Below are positions 1-11,388 of a DNA stretch of 64,000 nt, in pieces. The position numbers were made by a program, and so were the translations under genes. The stretch's first letter is position 1; every line of letters starts with the position of its first letter. Source of the stretch: Neisseria elongata subsp. elongata (GTDB lineage: Bacteria > Pseudomonadota > Gammaproteobacteria > Burkholderiales > Neisseriaceae); NCBI RefSeq assembly GCF_900113545.1, contig NZ_FOPS01000002.1, positions 229,915 to 293,914 of the forward strand. Reading direction: 5' to 3'. Below the pieces are notes generated by a model. The model saw only the letters and a list, made by a program, of their open reading frames with translations. It searched no databases and was not told the origin of the DNA.

Positions 1-499
1 ACCCGGTGTCTTCCGTGTTGTTTTTCCACAGTTTGACGACGCGGTTGAGTTCGTCGAGGCTGACCGAAACGCGATCGTTATCGCGGTCTATCGGGGAGAG
101 GTCGTGGGTGAGGGAAGTATCGACGGAGCTGAGATAGGCCATCGAACCCATGTGGATTTCGTTCGCGCCTATGGCCATCATGGTGGCGGCCGAAGCGCAT
201 TGCAGCGGGATGAGGCTGACCAGGTTGCGGCAGTGGCTGCGGATAAGGTTGATCATGCGCAGGGCTTCTTTGCCGGAGCCGCCGTCGCTTTTGATGAACA
301 GGTAAACGGTGTCGTGCTGATCGACGTGCTCGAGGATGCGGTAAAGGGCCAGCACGTCGTTGCGGCAGATGCTGCCGCCATTGCTGTTCCAATAGCAAAG
401 CAGCGGGCCGTTGAGGTTGGCTTCGAGTTCGGCAAGGATTTTTTGTGTTTTGGAAAACAGTCGCGGCGGCTGTTTGACAGATATTTCGTTTTCGTTCAT
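1..499 (-). CDS. ClpP-fold (SDH proteinase-like) protein, 3' end cut by window
   Basis: Partial gene: 166 codons are readable and the C-terminus lies outside the window. The start ATG (497-499) is preceded by a strong AGGGAGAA ribosome binding site. The translation has ClpP/crotonase-fold features: an NSNGGS turn near residue 40, a SDGGSGKEAL segment near residue 73 and a CASAATMMAIGA segment near residue 105, which would hold the serine nucleophile in the SDH (serine dehydrogenase) proteinase/SppA-like group. There is no signal peptide or early membrane segment, so it is probably cytoplasmic. Fold assignment is from motif memory; substrate is unknown. Confidence 0.55.
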   Translation of the reverse strand, partial: MNENEISVKQPPRLFSKTQKILAELEANLNGPLLCYWNSNGGSICRNDVLALYRILEHVDQHDTVYLFIKSDGGSGKEALRMINLIRSHCRNLVSLIPLQCASAATMMAIGANEIHMGSMAYLSSVDTSLTHDLSPIDRDNDRVSVSLDELNRVVKLWKNNTEDTG

Positions 500-800
500 G
501 GTGTTCTCCCTTTGTAAATCGACGGCAGGGCACGGGATGCCTGCGGTTTCGGCCGGGTTTGGCTTTCGAACGGGGCGGTTCCGAAACGGACGGGATTTTG
601 GTCGGGCACTTCTATTGCCGTATCCAAACCCCGCCATTGCCGCACTATCGACCTGTCTCAAATTCGGACGAACCGTAAAGGCCGTTTTCGGGTTAATGAA
701 TTCCGTGAAGCAGTAATTTCTGTGTTTTTTATAGATTGTTTACAACAGCCAATAATTTCCATTAACAGTATAACAGATATTTGCCGCGTGTGCCTGCCCT
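500..800. other. Intergenic region without recognised gene
   Basis: About 300 bases separate the divergent ClpP-fold gene start from the end of the PAP2 gene. I see no convincing coding frame, tRNA or strong terminator. The part next to 499 should hold the promoter of the protease-like gene. Confidence 0.4.
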
Positions 801-1391
801 TCAGGCTGCCGAGAGGTACAGCCAATAGGCAAACGCGCCCAGTGCGGCACCGGCCGGCAGGTCGATGAGATAGTGCTGCTTGGTAAATATGCAGGAAACC
901 GCGATTAAAACGGGAAAAAGGAATGCCCATCCGCCCATGACCGGCATGGCGTGCAGCGCAGTCAGCATGGCGACGGAAACGTGCATGCTGGGGAAGCAGT
1001 TGCTGGATTGGTCGAATTTCTGCACAAACCGTAAAAACCATTCCGACGGGGTTTTGCCAGGGTTGATATTGCGCCAGTGCGGCGGCGTGGAGACGGGGAG
1101 CAGCCAAAAAAACAGCATCTGCATAAACAGTAGGACCAAGAAGCTGAAGGCCATCATGATGAAGTGGCGGTGGTCGGTCGCAATCAGGTTGAGATAGAGG
1201 ATGGCCGGATAGTAGAGGAAGCTGTACACCCACGACCAGCGCGGGCGGAAGGGGATTTCTTCATCGACGACGGAGTCCCATACGATGGGTTTGCGCAAGG
1301 GGTGCCGCTGGGTGAAGAAGTAAAATTGGTAGGCACCGATAATCAATACGGCACTTAATACTAAGTTTATAAAATAGTCGCTGAACGTCAT
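801..1391 (-). CDS. PAP2-family membrane phosphatase
   Basis: 196-residue integral membrane protein with about five to six hydrophobic segments. The signature motifs of PAP2 (phosphatidic acid phosphatase type 2) enzymes are visible: CFPSMHVS near residue 131 and KQHYLIDLPAGAALG near residue 170, giving the catalytic histidines. Such enzymes dephosphorylate lipid phosphates at the membrane, or transfer lipid head groups in the inositol-phosphorylceramide synthase-like branch. Its ATG overlaps the stop of the preceding gene (1388-1834) by four bases (ATGA), so the two are translationally coupled. The exact substrate cannot be read from sequence. Confidence 0.8.
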   Translation of the reverse strand: MTFSDYFINLVLSAVLIIGAYQFYFFTQRHPLRKPIVWDSVVDEEIPFRPRWSWVYSFLYYPAILYLNLIATDHRHFIMMAFSFLVLLFMQMLFFWLLPVSTPPHWRNINPGKTPSEWFLRFVQKFDQSSNCFPSMHVSVAMLTALHAMPVMGGWAFLFPVLIAVSCIFTKQHYLIDLPAGAALGAFAYWLYLSAA

Positions 1392-1834
1392 GGGTTGGTT
1401 TCCTTAGGGGAAAAATTCAAACACAGTTGGTTGTTGTCGATTTCTGCCGAAACCAGTTTGTGGTTTGCGAACAGAGGTTTGATTTGGCCGAATACGGACA
1501 GATTGGCGCGGATTTGCTGCTTTTCCGCATCCCAATTCAATTTTTTGGTCCGAACCCGGCCGGCCAATATTTTGCCTGCCGTTTTGGCGATGGCGTTCAG
1601 GCCGAACGGCAGGCGGTAGCCAAACAAAAGGCCGTCATCATACACATGTTCCAAAAACAAATCCAAACCGACTTTGTCTTCGATGCGGATGGTGTTGCGG
1701 CCGGTTTGTATGATGCGGATGTGCCGTTCGGTTTGCCGGCAAACCATTTCTTCGATTTCATTCAGTGATTTTTTCCACTGCACGGGCTGTCCTTTCGGGC
1801 GGTTGCGGGTGAGGGCGGCTTGAGTGGCATTCAT
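1388..1834 (-). CDS. Conserved-looking hypothetical protein upstream of PAP2
   Basis: 148-residue soluble protein, not recognised. It has a basic N-terminus, a central segment rich in charged residues and a C-terminal part of alternating hydrophobic and polar residues suggesting beta strands. There is no signal peptide or membrane helix. Coding is supported by the four-base overlap with the PAP2 phosphatase start, which makes a two-gene operon. A role linked to the membrane phosphatase is possible but is inference only. Confidence 0.6.
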   Translation of the reverse strand: MNATQAALTRNRPKGQPVQWKKSLNEIEEMVCRQTERHIRIIQTGRNTIRIEDKVGLDLFLEHVYDDGLLFGYRLPFGLNAIAKTAGKILAGRVRTKKLNWDAEKQQIRANLSVFGQIKPLFANHKLVSAEIDNNQLCLNFSPKETNP

Positions 1835-1981
1835 GCCGTTTTATGTATTGCTTCCGGATGGCGGTTTGATTTTTCAGACGGCCTTTTGCCGGATCGGTTC
1901 GATTTGGAGCGGTTGTTGCCTCAATGGGTTCGGTTGGCAAAGTCTGTTTATGTGCCGCTTTGTATGAGCTGTTTGTTGAGG

Positions 1982-2024
1982 AAAGGCCGTCTGAAAGTAA
2001 GGTTTCGCTTTCAGACGGCCTCTT
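1982..2024 (-). terminator. Inverted DNA-uptake-sequence pair ending hemE
   Basis: AGGCCGTCTGAAAG faces CTTTCAGACGGCCT across a short spacer, forming a hairpin just past the hemE stop codon, with a T-rich tract on the minus strand. It works both as an uptake signal and as a probable terminator. Confidence 0.65.
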
Positions 2025-2040
2025 TATTTCCTACATTTAA

Positions 2041-3102
2041 TCAAACGTGATATTGGCGCGACAGTTCGTGTACGGTATCCACTAAGATTTTGGCGTGTTC
2101 GGGGTCGGCGTGTTGGTTGATGCCGTGTCCGAGGTTGAACACATGACCGCTGCCTTGTCCGTAGTCGGCGAGGATGCGCGCGACTTCGGTGCGGATGGAT
2201 TCGGGCGTGCCGAAGAGGGCAAACGGGTCGAAGTTGCCTTGCAGGGCGACTTGGTTGCCGACGCGGCGGCGTGCTTCGCCGATGTTGCACGTCCAGTCCA
2301 AGCCCAAGGCGTCTGCGCCGATTTCCGCCATGCTTTCCAGCCACAGTCCGCCGCCTTTGGCAAACACGATGACGGGAACGCGTCTGCCTTCGCTTTCGCG
2401 TTTCAATCCGGCAACGATTTGGCGGATGTATTTGAGGCTGAATTCTTTAAACGCCGCATCGCTCAGGACGCCGCCCCAAGTATCGAAAATCTGCACTGCC
2501 TGCGCGCCCGCGTCGATTTGGGCGTTGAGATAGGCGGTAACGGCTTGGGCATTGGTGTCGAGGATTTTATGCAGTAAATCGGGGCGCGAGTACATCATGG
2601 TTTTGATGGTGCGGAACTCTTTGCTGCTGCCGCCTTCGACCATATAGCAGGCGAGTGTGAACGGGCTGCCGGAGAAGCCGATGAGCGGTACGCGGCCGTT
2701 TAGCGCTTTGCGGATGGAAGTTACCGCGTCGAAAACGTATTGCAGTTTTTCCATGTCGGGAACTTGCAGCTTAGCGATATCGGCTTCGTGTTGTAAGGCG
2801 CGTTCGAATTTCGGGCCTTCGCCTTCGGCAAAGTACAGTCCCAAGCCCATGGCGTCGGGAACGGTCAGGATGTCGGAAAACAGAATCGCCGCGTCCAAAT
2901 CGAAGCGTTCTAAAGGTTGGATGGTGACTTCGGTCGCCAATTCGGTGTTTTTACACAAATCGATGAAGCTGCCCGCTTTTGCACGCGTGGCTTTGTATTC
3001 GGGCAGATAACGCCCCGCCTGACGCATCATCCAAATCGGCGTGTATTCGACGGGCTGTTTGAGCAGGGCGCGGAGGAAAGTGTCGTTTTTTAAGGTGGTC
3101 AT
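2041..3102 (-). CDS. hemE: Uroporphyrinogen III decarboxylase
   Basis: 353 residues, the usual family length. HemE decarboxylates the four acetate side chains of uroporphyrinogen III to give coproporphyrinogen III in heme synthesis, in the cytosol. Visible family motifs are [15 protein letters not shown] near the N-terminus (substrate-binding arginine), [27 protein letters not shown] and a C-terminal NLGHGI. The start MTTLKND (ATG at 3100-3102) was chosen over the much longer open frame because family similarity begins there; the upstream extension has no family resemblance. The downstream heme enzyme HemN is also in this window at 15.6-17.1 kb. Confidence 0.97.
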   Translation of the reverse strand: MTTLKNDTFLRALLKQPVEYTPIWMMRQAGRYLPEYKATRAKAGSFIDLCKNTELATEVTIQPLERFDLDAAILFSDILTVPDAMGLGLYFAEGEGPKFERALQHEADIAKLQVPDMEKLQYVFDAVTSIRKALNGRVPLIGFSGSPFTLACYMVEGGSSKEFRTIKTMMYSRPDLLHKILDTNAQAVTAYLNAQIDAGAQAVQIFDTWGGVLSDAAFKEFSLKYIRQIVAGLKRESEGRRVPVIVFAKGGGLWLESMAEIGADALGLDWTCNIGEARRRVGNQVALQGNFDPFALFGTPESIRTEVARILADYGQGSGHVFNLGHGINQHADPEHAKILVDTVHELSRQYHV

Positions 3103-3261
3103 AGCTGTTGCCGGAGGGTGGGTTGGGAAACGGAGGGCCATTATAAACCACAGGTTCGGAAATTCGCACGTTTGCGGGAGGAGAGGCCGTCTGAAAGGCG
3201 CGTTTTGCGCCGTCGGATGCTTTGCGTATAATGGCCGCCTGCCAAAATCAAGGAATACCGT

Positions 3262-4131
3262 ATGCTTATCCACCCGCAATTCAATCCTGCCGCTTTCGAA
3301 CTCGGCCCGCTGGCCGTGCGCTGGTATGCACTCAGTTATATCGTCGGCTTCGTGCTGTTCATGTGGCTGGGCCGCCGCCGTATCCGTCAGGGTAACACGC
3401 CGTTTACGGCCGAAATGTTGGACGATTTCCTGACTTGGGGTGTGTTGGGTGTGATTTTGGGCGGACGGCTTGGTTTCGTGCTGTTTTATCAGCCGGAATA
3501 CTATTTCAGCCACCCTGCGGAAATGATTAAGGTGTGGCAGGGCGGCATGTCGTTTCACGGCGGTTTTTTGGGCGTGGTCGCCGCCAGTTGGCTGTTTGCC
3601 CGCAGGAAGGGCTTGAAATGGATGCAAGTATTGGACTTTATCGCTCCCCTTGTGCCGCTCGGACTGGCTTCGGGGCGTATCGGCAATTTTATCAACGGCG
3701 AATTGTGGGGGCGGGTTACTGATCCGTCGAATTTCTGGGCGATGGGTTTCCCGCAGGCGGCGCAAGTCGATGCGCACTTGGCGCAAAGTAATCCGCAGTG
3801 GGCAGAATGGCTGTTGCAATACGGCGCTCTGCCGCGTCATCCGTCGCAGTTGTACCAGTTTGCTTTAGAAGGTTTGATGCTGTTTGTGCTGGTGTGGTGG
3901 TTCTCACGCAAACCGCGGCCGGTCGGGCAAACAGCTATGTTGTTTTTGGCGGGTTACGGCGTATTCCGCTTCATCGCCGAATATGCCCGCCAGCCCGACG
4001 ACTATCTCGGCCTGCTGACTTTCGGTTTGTCGATGGGGCAGTGGTTGAGTCTGCCGATGGTGTTGTTAGGTGTGGCTGGTTTTGTCTATTTCGGTCAAAA
4101 AGGGAAGGATGTGCAGAAAGAGGCCGTCTGA
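3262..4131 (+). CDS. lgt: Phosphatidylglycerol--prolipoprotein diacylglyceryl transferase
   Basis: 289 residues with about seven membrane segments. Lgt transfers diacylglycerol from phosphatidylglycerol to the lipobox cysteine of prolipoproteins in the inner membrane. The Lgt signature [18 protein letters not shown] is present near residue 137, preceded by [10 protein letters not shown] and SFHGGFLG, which contains the conserved histidine region. The gene ends inside a DNA uptake sequence: the bases GAGGCCGTCTGA encode E-A-V-stop. Substrates in this window would include the DUF302 lipoprotein at 39.7 kb. Confidence 0.97.
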   Translation: MLIHPQFNPAAFELGPLAVRWYALSYIVGFVLFMWLGRRRIRQGNTPFTAEMLDDFLTWGVLGVILGGRLGFVLFYQPEYYFSHPAEMIKVWQGGMSFHGGFLGVVAASWLFARRKGLKWMQVLDFIAPLVPLGLASGRIGNFINGELWGRVTDPSNFWAMGFPQAAQVDAHLAQSNPQWAEWLLQYGALPRHPSQLYQFALEGLMLFVLVWWFSRKPRPVGQTAMLFLAGYGVFRFIAEYARQPDDYLGLLTFGLSMGQWLSLPMVLLGVAGFVYFGQKGKDVQKEAV

Positions 4132-4214
4132 AAACAACAAACCGGATGCGAGAGTGTCGGATACGCTTGCCAAGTTTGCCCGCCTTCGGCTACAATTCGC
4201 GCTTCCTCAAATAC

Positions 4215-4291
4215 AGGCACGTAGCTCAGTTGGTTAGAGCACCACCTTGACATGGTGGGGGTCGTTGGTTCGAATCCAATCGTGCCTACCA
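4215..4291 (+). tRNA. tRNA-Val (GAC)
   Basis: Complete cloverleaf. The acceptor stem AGGCACG pairs with CGTGCCT, followed by A and an encoded CCA. The anticodon stem CCACC/GGTGG encloses the loop TTGACAT, giving anticodon GAC. The T arm GTTGGTTCGAATCCAAT is typical. Confidence 0.95.
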
Positions 4292-4345
4292 AATTTTTCA
4301 AACGGCATTTTTTGCCGTTATTTTTTAATGTTTTGGAGCTTTTTG

Positions 4346-6259
4346 ATGTTGAACATTACCTTGCCTGACGGCTCAGTCCGCCAGTACGAATCGCCCGTTA
4401 CCGTGGCACAGATTGCCGCGTCTATCGGAGCAGGTTTGGCGAAGGCGACGGTGGCGGGTAAGGTAAACGGCAAATTGGTCGATGCGTGCGATCCGATTAC
4501 CGAAGATTCAACCGTCCAAATCATTACCCCGAAAGATCAAGAAGGCGTTGAAATCATCCGCCACTCTTGCGCCCACCTTGTCGGTCATGCGGTCAAGCAG
4601 CTCTATCCTAATGCAAAAATGGTTATCGGCCCCGTCATTGAAGAGGGCTTTTATTACGATATTGCTACGGAAAAACCGTTTACGCCTGAAGATGTCGCTG
4701 CCATCGAAGCGCGCATGAAAGAATTGATTGCTCAGGATTATGATGTAGTCAAAGTCATGACTCCGCGTGCCGAAACCATCAAAATTTTCCAAGATCGCGG
4801 TGAAGAATACAAACTACGCCTGATTGACGATATGCCTGAAGTTGAAGCTATGGGTATGTATCATCATCAGGAATATGTCGATATGTGCCGCGGTCCGCAC
4901 GTTCCGAACACTCGCTTCCTGAAAAACTTCAAGTTAACCAAGTTGGCAGGTGCGTACTGGCGCGGCGACAGCAATAATGAAATGCTGCAACGTATTTACG
5001 GTACGGCTTGGGCGACAAAAGACGAATTAAAAGCCTATATCCAGCGTATCGAAGAAGCAGAAAAACGCGATCATCGCAAATTAGGCAAGCAACTGGATTT
5101 GTTCCACTTGCAGGACGAAGCACCGGGTATGGTGTTTTGGCATCCCAAAGGTTGGGCTTTGTGGCAGACCATTGAGCAGCATATGCGCAAAGAGCTGAAT
5201 GCCGCCGGTTACAAGGAAGTCAAAACTCCTCAAATCATGGATAAAACCTTTTGGGAAAAATCCGGTCACTGGGATAACTACAAAGACAATATGTTCGTAA
5301 CCAGTTCGGAAAAACGCGAATACGCGGTTAAACCGATGAACTGCCCCGGACATGTCCAGATTTTCAATAACGGCTTGCGCTCGTACCGTGATTTGCCGAT
5401 GCGCTTGGCTGAATTTGGCTCTTGCCATCGTAACGAGCCGAGCGGTGCATTGCATGGATTGATGCGTGTTCGCGGTTTTGTACAAGATGATGCGCATATT
5501 TTCTGCACTGAAGATCAAATTGTTAGCGAAGCGCGGGCATTCAATGAATTGTTGGTTCGTATTTACAAGCAATTCGGTTTCCATGATGTATCCGTCAAGC
5601 TTTCACTGCGTCCTGAGAAGCGCGCCGGTTCGGACGACGTGTGGGATAAGGCAGAACAAGGTCTGCGCGAAGCATTGACTGCTTGCGGCGTGGAATGGGA
5701 CGAGTTGCCAGGTGAAGGCGCGTTCTACGGACCTAAAATTGAATATCACGTCAAAGACGCATTGGGGCGTTCTTGGCAGTGCGGTACGCTGCAACTGGAC
5801 TTTGTATTGCCGGAGCGCTTAGATGCAGAATATGTAACCGAAAACAATGACCGCGCCCGTCCGGTAATGTTGCACCGCGCCATTTTGGGTTCTTTGGAGC
5901 GATTTATCGGTATTCTGATTGAAAACCACGCAGGTTCTTTCCCGTTGTGGTTGGCGCCGGTTCAAATGGTGATTATGAATATCACCGAAAATCAAGCGGA
6001 TTACTGCCGTGAAGTGGCTGCCAAATTGCAGGCTGCTGGCTTCCGTGTAGAGCTGGATTTGCGTAACGAAAAAATCAGTTACAAAATCCGTGATAACAGC
6101 CAATACCGCTTCCCTTATCAAATCGTTGTCGGCGATAAAGAGAAGCAAGAAAACAAAGTGGCCGTGCGCCGCAAAGCAGAAGACTTGGGTTCTTTGGATT
6201 TCGATGATTTCATTGCACAACTGCAGCAAGAAATCGCGGACGCCCTCGTCAACCATTAA
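4346..6259 (+). CDS. thrS: Threonyl-tRNA synthetase
   Basis: 637 residues, close to the E. coli length. It charges tRNA-Thr in the cytosol. Domain order: N-terminal TGS domain (about 1-60, starting [10 protein letters not shown]), editing domain with [11 protein letters not shown] near residue 73, class II catalytic core with MNCPGH (zinc ligand region), the motif 2 region ending [11 protein letters not shown], and motif 3 [17 protein letters not shown], then a C-terminal anticodon-binding domain from about residue 530. The start at 4346 follows GGAG and matches the family N-terminus; the longer open frame would run back into the tRNA-Val gene. It heads the translation block with infC, rpmI and rplT. 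Confidence 0.97.
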   Translation: MLNITLPDGSVRQYESPVTVAQIAASIGAGLAKATVAGKVNGKLVDACDPITEDSTVQIITPKDQEGVEIIRHSCAHLVGHAVKQLYPNAKMVIGPVIEEGFYYDIATEKPFTPEDVAAIEARMKELIAQDYDVVKVMTPRAETIKIFQDRGEEYKLRLIDDMPEVEAMGMYHHQEYVDMCRGPHVPNTRFLKNFKLTKLAGAYWRGDSNNEMLQRIYGTAWATKDELKAYIQRIEEAEKRDHRKLGKQLDLFHLQDEAPGMVFWHPKGWALWQTIEQHMRKELNAAGYKEVKTPQIMDKTFWEKSGHWDNYKDNMFVTSSEKREYAVKPMNCPGHVQIFNNGLRSYRDLPMRLAEFGSCHRNEPSGALHGLMRVRGFVQDDAHIFCTEDQIVSEARAFNELLVRIYKQFGFHDVSVKLSLRPEKRAGSDDVWDKAEQGLREALTACGVEWDELPGEGAFYGPKIEYHVKDALGRSWQCGTLQLDFVLPERLDAEYVTENNDRARPVMLHRAILGSLERFIGILIENHAGSFPLWLAPVQMVIMNITENQADYCREVAAKLQAAGFRVELDLRNEKISYKIRDNSQYRFPYQIVVGDKEKQENKVAVRRKAEDLGSLDFDDFIAQLQQEIADALVNH

Positions 6260-6276
6260 TTTTTATAGGAGTATTC

Positions 6277-6798
6277 ATCATCGCTCAAGAACGCGAAGCA
6301 CGAATCAATGGCGAAATTACCGCCAAAGAAGTGCGTTTAATCAGTGAGTCAGGCGAACAGCTTGGTGTTGTGTCGGTTCGTGAAGCTTTGGCTATGGCCG
6401 AAGAGCAGGATGTGGATTTGGTAGAGATTTCCCCTACTGCCAAACCACCCGTATGCAAACTGATGGATTACGGTAAATATAAATACCAACAAGCCAAGAA
6501 ACGCGACGAAGCCAAGAAAAACCAGAAGCAGGTACAAATTAAGGAAATCAAATTCCGTCCGGGTACCGATGAAGGCGATTATCAAATCAAAATGCGCAAC
6601 ATCAACCGCTTCTTGGCTGACGGCGATAAAGTCAAAGTAACACTTCGTTTCCGCGGACGTGAAATGGCTCACCAGCAACTCGGGGCGCAACTTTTAGAGC
6701 GCGTGAAAGAGGATTTGGCGGAAGTGGCTCAAATCGAATCCTTCCCTAAAATGGAAGGCCGTCAAATGGTGATGATGATTGCACCGAAGAAAAAATAA
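6277..6798 (+). CDS. infC: Translation initiation factor IF-3, non-canonical ATC start
   Basis: 173 residues when read from ATC at 6277. The N-terminus [13 protein letters not shown] belongs to IF-3, but no ATG, GTG or TTG lies in front of it; the first GTG (6331) would delete this conserved part. AGGAG at 6267-6271 is well spaced from ATC 6277, with a second ATC at 6280. IF-3 prevents premature 30S-50S joining and rejects weak start codons, and the rare start of infC (AUU in E. coli) underlies its autoregulation; AUC here should do the same. The N-terminal domain, basic linker helix and C-terminal domain with [10 protein letters not shown] are visible. Confidence 0.93.
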   Translation: MIAQEREARINGEITAKEVRLISESGEQLGVVSVREALAMAEEQDVDLVEISPTAKPPVCKLMDYGKYKYQQAKKRDEAKKNQKQVQIKEIKFRPGTDEGDYQIKMRNINRFLADGDKVKVTLRFRGREMAHQQLGAQLLERVKEDLAEVAQIESFPKMEGRQMVMMIAPKKK

Positions 6799-6811
6799 AG
6801 TTATAATTCTC

Positions 6812-6848
6812 AGCTTACTCTGATTGCCGCTTCGGGGTAAGCTTTTGA
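6812..6848 (+). terminator. Hairpin between infC and rpmI, possible attenuator
   Basis: A stem of AGCTTAC plus two further pairs closes a loop of about 14 bases and is followed by a short T run. It lies in the 147-base gap before the L35 gene, where L20-responsive leaders occur in other bacteria. A control function is inference. Confidence 0.35.
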
Positions 6849-6945
6849 TTGGCGGCAAAAACCGTGGCATTTTGGGTTCAAGTGTTTGAAACCCATGGTT
6901 TTAAAACCCCCTGATGCCTTATCTAATAACGAATGGAGTTTTCCC

Positions 6946-7143
6946 ATGCCTAAAATGAAAACCAAGTCTAGCGCGAAAAAACGCTTCAAAGTACTGGGTA
7001 ACGGCGGTGTAAAACGCGCTCATGCGTTCAAACGCCACATCTTGACTAAAAAGACCACTAAAAACAAACGCCAACTGCGCGGTACCTCTATGGTAAACGA
7101 TCGCGATTTGGCTTCTGTTGCTAAAATGTTACCCTACGCTTAA
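6946..7143 (+). CDS. rpmI: 50S ribosomal protein L35
   Basis: 65 residues, highly basic, starting [16 protein letters not shown] and ending with the family tail VAKMLPYA. L35 is a structural protein of the large subunit. The start ATG at 6946 follows AATGGAG; the longer open frame upstream has no family similarity. It lies 12 bases before rplT, in the conserved infC-rpmI-rplT order. Confidence 0.97.
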
Positions 7144-7155
7144 GGAGTTTAGAAT

Positions 7156-7515
7156 ATGCCACGCGTAAAACGCGGTGTAACCGCTCGTGCCCGTCACCAA
7201 AAAATCTTCGCGTTAGCCAAAGGCTACCGCGGTCGTCGTAAAAACGTATACCGCGTTGCCAAACAAGCGGTAATGAAAGCCGGTCAATACGCATACCGTG
7301 ACCGTCGTCAACGCAAACGCCAATTCCGTCAATTGTGGATTGTCCGTATCAATGCAGGTGCTCGTGAAAACGGTCTGTCTTACAGCAAATTTATGAACGG
7401 TCTGAAACGCGCCTCTATCGAAATCGACCGCAAAGTATTGGCTGATCTGGCTGTATTCGATAAAGCCGCTTTTGCACAATTGGTTGAGAAAGCCAAAGCT
7501 GCTTTGGCTGCTTAA
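7156..7515 (+). CDS. rplT: 50S ribosomal protein L20
   Basis: 119 residues, the normal length. The N-terminus [17 protein letters not shown] and the [19 protein letters not shown] segment are typical. L20 binds 23S rRNA early in large-subunit assembly and in several bacteria represses its own operon. A clear terminator follows, closing the block. Confidence 0.98.
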   Translation: MPRVKRGVTARARHQKIFALAKGYRGRRKNVYRVAKQAVMKAGQYAYRDRRQRKRQFRQLWIVRINAGARENGLSYSKFMNGLKRASIEIDRKVLADLAVFDKAAFAQLVEKAKAALAA

Positions 7516-7528
7516 TTCAAAAAATTTA

Positions 7529-7555
7529 AAAAGGAAGCTACGGCTTCCTTTTTTC
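7529..7555 (+). terminator. Rho-independent terminator after rplT
   Basis: AAGGAAGC and GCTTCCTT pair around a TACG tetraloop and are followed by six T residues. Confidence 0.9.
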
Positions 7556-7669
7556 TTTGTTTGAATAAAGTCTATGTGATTGATTTTCTTTCTTTAAAGT
7601 CTATTTTTTTGAATTGATTTGCGCTAAAATACGCCGATTCTATCAAACGGATTGGCCGTAAACGATAAA

Positions 7670-8754
<1,085 letters not shown>

Positions 8755-8877
8755 TTGTGCAGGCTGCCTAAAAGAAACTGCCCTAACAAAGTTAAAAAGC
8801 AGCCTACACTCCCAAGCAAACAGGTCGTCTGAAAACAAAATCTGATAAAAAGTTAATTAGTTGATTGAGAACATAAC

Positions 8878-11241
8878 ATGCAATTCTCCTACTCATGGCT
8901 GAAAACCCAAGCCGATACCGAACTTTCCGCCGATAAGCTGGAACATCTGTTAACCATGTCCGGTTTGGAAGTGGAAGAGGCCGAGACTGCCGCGCCTGCG
9001 TTTACGGGCGTGGTGATTGCCGAAGTGAAATCCGTTGAAAAACATCCTGATGCCGACCGTTTGAACGTTACCCAAGTCGATGCGGGTACGGGCGAATTGG
9101 TGCAGATTGTGTGCGGTGCGCCGAATGTAAAAGCGGGCATCAAAGTGCCGTGTTCATTGCCGGGTGCGGTGTTGCCGGGCAATTTCAAAATCAAGCCGAC
9201 CAAGATGCGCGGCGTGGTGTCGAACGGGATGTTGTGTTCCACCGACGAACTCGGTCTGCCCGACGACGGCGTGAACGGCTTGCACATTCTGCCGCAAGAC
9301 GCTCCCGTCGGTGCAAACATCCGCGAATATCTGGATTTGGACGATACGGTGTTCACGCTGAAAATCACGCCGAACCGTGCCGACTGCCTGAGCATCAAAG
9401 GCATTGCGCGTGAAGTGTCCGCGCTGACAGGTTGCGCGTTCAAGCAGCCTGCAATCCATGCCGCGCCAATCACAGGTAGCCGCAAACAGCCCGTGCAGAT
9501 TGATGCGCCTGCCGATTGTGGCCGTTTTATCAGCCGCGTGATTGAAAACGTGAACGCGCGCGCCGCTACGCCGGATTGGATGAAGCAGCGTTTGGAGCGC
9601 AGCGGCATCCGCAGTATTTCCGCGCTGGTGGACATTGGCAATTATGTAATGCTGGAAATCGGTCAGCCGATGCATGTTTTTGATGCCGACAAACTTTCAG
9701 GCAGCCTGCACATCCGCCGCGCACGCGAAGGTGAAACGCTGGAATGCCTGAACGAGAAAACCGTCTCCCTGTCTGAAAACACGCTGGTAGTCGCCGATGA
9801 AAAAGGCGCGTTGAGTTTGGCGGGACTGATGGGCGGCGCGGCGAGCGCGGTTTCAGACGACACACAAAATATCGTGCTGGAAGCGGCTTGGTTTGCGCCT
9901 GCTGTTATCGCCGGTAAGTCGCGCCAATACGGTTTTGGTTCGGATTCGTCGTTCCGCTTTGAGCGCGGCGTGGATTACCGTTTGCAGGCTGATGCCATCG
10001 AACGCGCTACCGAATTGGTTTTGCAAATCTGCGGCGGTGCGGCAGGCGAAATGGTGGAAGCGTTGGGCGAATTGCCTGAAGCGAAGCAGGTCGAATTGCG
10101 TTTAGGCCGTCTGAAAACGGTGGTGGGCGTGGACATTCCCGCCGAACAGGTGGAAACCATTTTGCAGCACTTGGGCTTGCAGCCTGAAAAAACGGCGGAA
10201 GGCTTCCGAGTTACTGCGCCGAGCTTCCGTTTCGACATCGAAATCGAGGCCGATTTGATTGAAGAAATCGGCCGCGTTTACGGCTATGAAAATATCCCTG
10301 ACGATTACACGTCAGGCCGTCTGAAAATGCTGGCGCTGCCCGAAACCCGCCGTCCGCGTTTTGCCGTTTACAACGAAATGGCGGCGCGCGGTTACCGCGA
10401 AGTGGTCAGCTACGCCTTCGTTGACGAGCAGTGGGAACTCGATTTTGCCGCCAACGCCAATCCCATCCGCCTGCAAAATCCGCTGGCGGCGCAGTATGCT
10501 GTGATGCGTTCTACGCTCATCGGCGGCTTGGTGGAAATTCTGCAAAACAATCTGAACCGCAAGCAAAACCGCGTGCGCGTGTTTGAAATCGCCCGCGTGT
10601 TCAGCAAGGATTCAGACGGCCTGTTTGTACAAAACGAACGCATCGGCGGCCTGTGGTACGGCGCGGCGATGCCCGAGCAATGGGGCGAGAAAACGCGCAA
10701 CGCGGATTTTTACGACATTAAGGCCGATGTAGAAAATCTGTTGAAAAACAAAGCAGTTGAGTTTGTCAAAACCGAACATTCCGCCCTGCATCCCGGCCGC
10801 GCCGCCAATATCGTTTCAGACGGCCAAGTCATCGGTTTTGTCGGAGAATTGCATCCGAAATGGCTGCAAAAATACGACTTGCCGCAAGCTCCGCTGGTAT
10901 TTGAAATCGACATGGCTGCCGTGTTGGAACGCGAAAAAACGCGCTATCAGGCAGTATCGAAATTCCAGCCGGTGCGCAGGGATTTGGCGTTTGTGGTGCC
11001 CGAAGCCACCACCTTCGAGCAGTTGCAGGCTGCTTTGACCACCGTGTGCGAGCCTATGTTGCGCGAAATTACGTTGTTTGACGTGTATCGCGGCGCAGGG
11101 TTGCCGGAAAACCACAAAAGCATGGCGTTGAAAGTCATCCTGCAAAGCACGGAAGACACGCTGACCGACGAAGTGGTCGAACCGATTGTGGCCGAACTGG
11201 TGGCGGCGGCGGAAGGCGTGGGCGCGAAATTGCGGGCGTAG
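8878..11241 (+). CDS. pheT: Phenylalanyl-tRNA synthetase beta subunit
   Basis: 787 residues, the normal bacterial length. Domains in order: N-terminal B1, the EMAP-like tRNA-binding domain (about 40-150, with HPDADRLNVTQVD), B3/B4 editing domain, B5, the catalytic-like core (about 470-680) and a C-terminal FDX-ACB anticodon-binding domain (about 695-787, with KFQPVRRDLAFVV). Several uptake sequences of both dialects lie inside the gene in frame. ATG 8878 directly starts the family sequence MQFSYSWLK. Confidence 0.97.
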   Translation: MQFSYSWLKTQADTELSADKLEHLLTMSGLEVEEAETAAPAFTGVVIAEVKSVEKHPDADRLNVTQVDAGTGELVQIVCGAPNVKAGIKVPCSLPGAVLPGNFKIKPTKMRGVVSNGMLCSTDELGLPDDGVNGLHILPQDAPVGANIREYLDLDDTVFTLKITPNRADCLSIKGIAREVSALTGCAFKQPAIHAAPITGSRKQPVQIDAPADCGRFISRVIENVNARAATPDWMKQRLERSGIRSISALVDIGNYVMLEIGQPMHVFDADKLSGSLHIRRAREGETLECLNEKTVSLSENTLVVADEKGALSLAGLMGGAASAVSDDTQNIVLEAAWFAPAVIAGKSRQYGFGSDSSFRFERGVDYRLQADAIERATELVLQICGGAAGEMVEALGELPEAKQVELRLGRLKTVVGVDIPAEQVETILQHLGLQPEKTAEGFRVTAPSFRFDIEIEADLIEEIGRVYGYENIPDDYTSGRLKMLALPETRRPRFAVYNEMAARGYREVVSYAFVDEQWELDFAANANPIRLQNPLAAQYAVMRSTLIGGLVEILQNNLNRKQNRVRVFEIARVFSKDSDGLFVQNERIGGLWYGAAMPEQWGEKTRNADFYDIKADVENLLKNKAVEFVKTEHSALHPGRAANIVSDGQVIGFVGELHPKWLQKYDLPQAPLVFEIDMAAVLEREKTRYQAVSKFQPVRRDLAFVVPEATTFEQLQAALTTVCEPMLREITLFDVYRGAGLPENHKSMALKVILQSTEDTLTDEVVEPIVAELVAAAEGVGAKLRA

Positions 11242-11326
11242 CCAAGCGGTTTTGACGAGTTGAAGGCAGATGATTTCCGGAGGCGGCCGACACTCTGCCT
11301 TTTTATGAATGCAAGTCCATATTTTC

Positions 11327-11355
11327 TTGAATATGAAAAATATTTTTGCGATAAT
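11327..11355 (+). promoter_or_regulatory. Sigma-70-type promoter for ihfA
   Basis: TTGAAT (11327-11332), a 17-base AT-rich spacer and GATAAT (11350-11355) lie 33 bases before the ihfA start codon. Confidence 0.6.
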
Positions 11356-11388
11356 CCGCCCCTTGTCGCAAACAAAAGGTAAAAGATA

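Noticed and set aside
3103..3840. Upstream extension of the hemE reading frame to a 599-residue protein
   Set aside because: The added 245 residues are antisense to lgt and have no family likeness; HemE similarity starts exactly at MTTLKND.
8760..8806. Terminator between pheS and pheT
   Set aside because: AGGCTGC and GCAGCCT can pair, but the loop exceeds 30 bases and no T run follows, so I did not call it.
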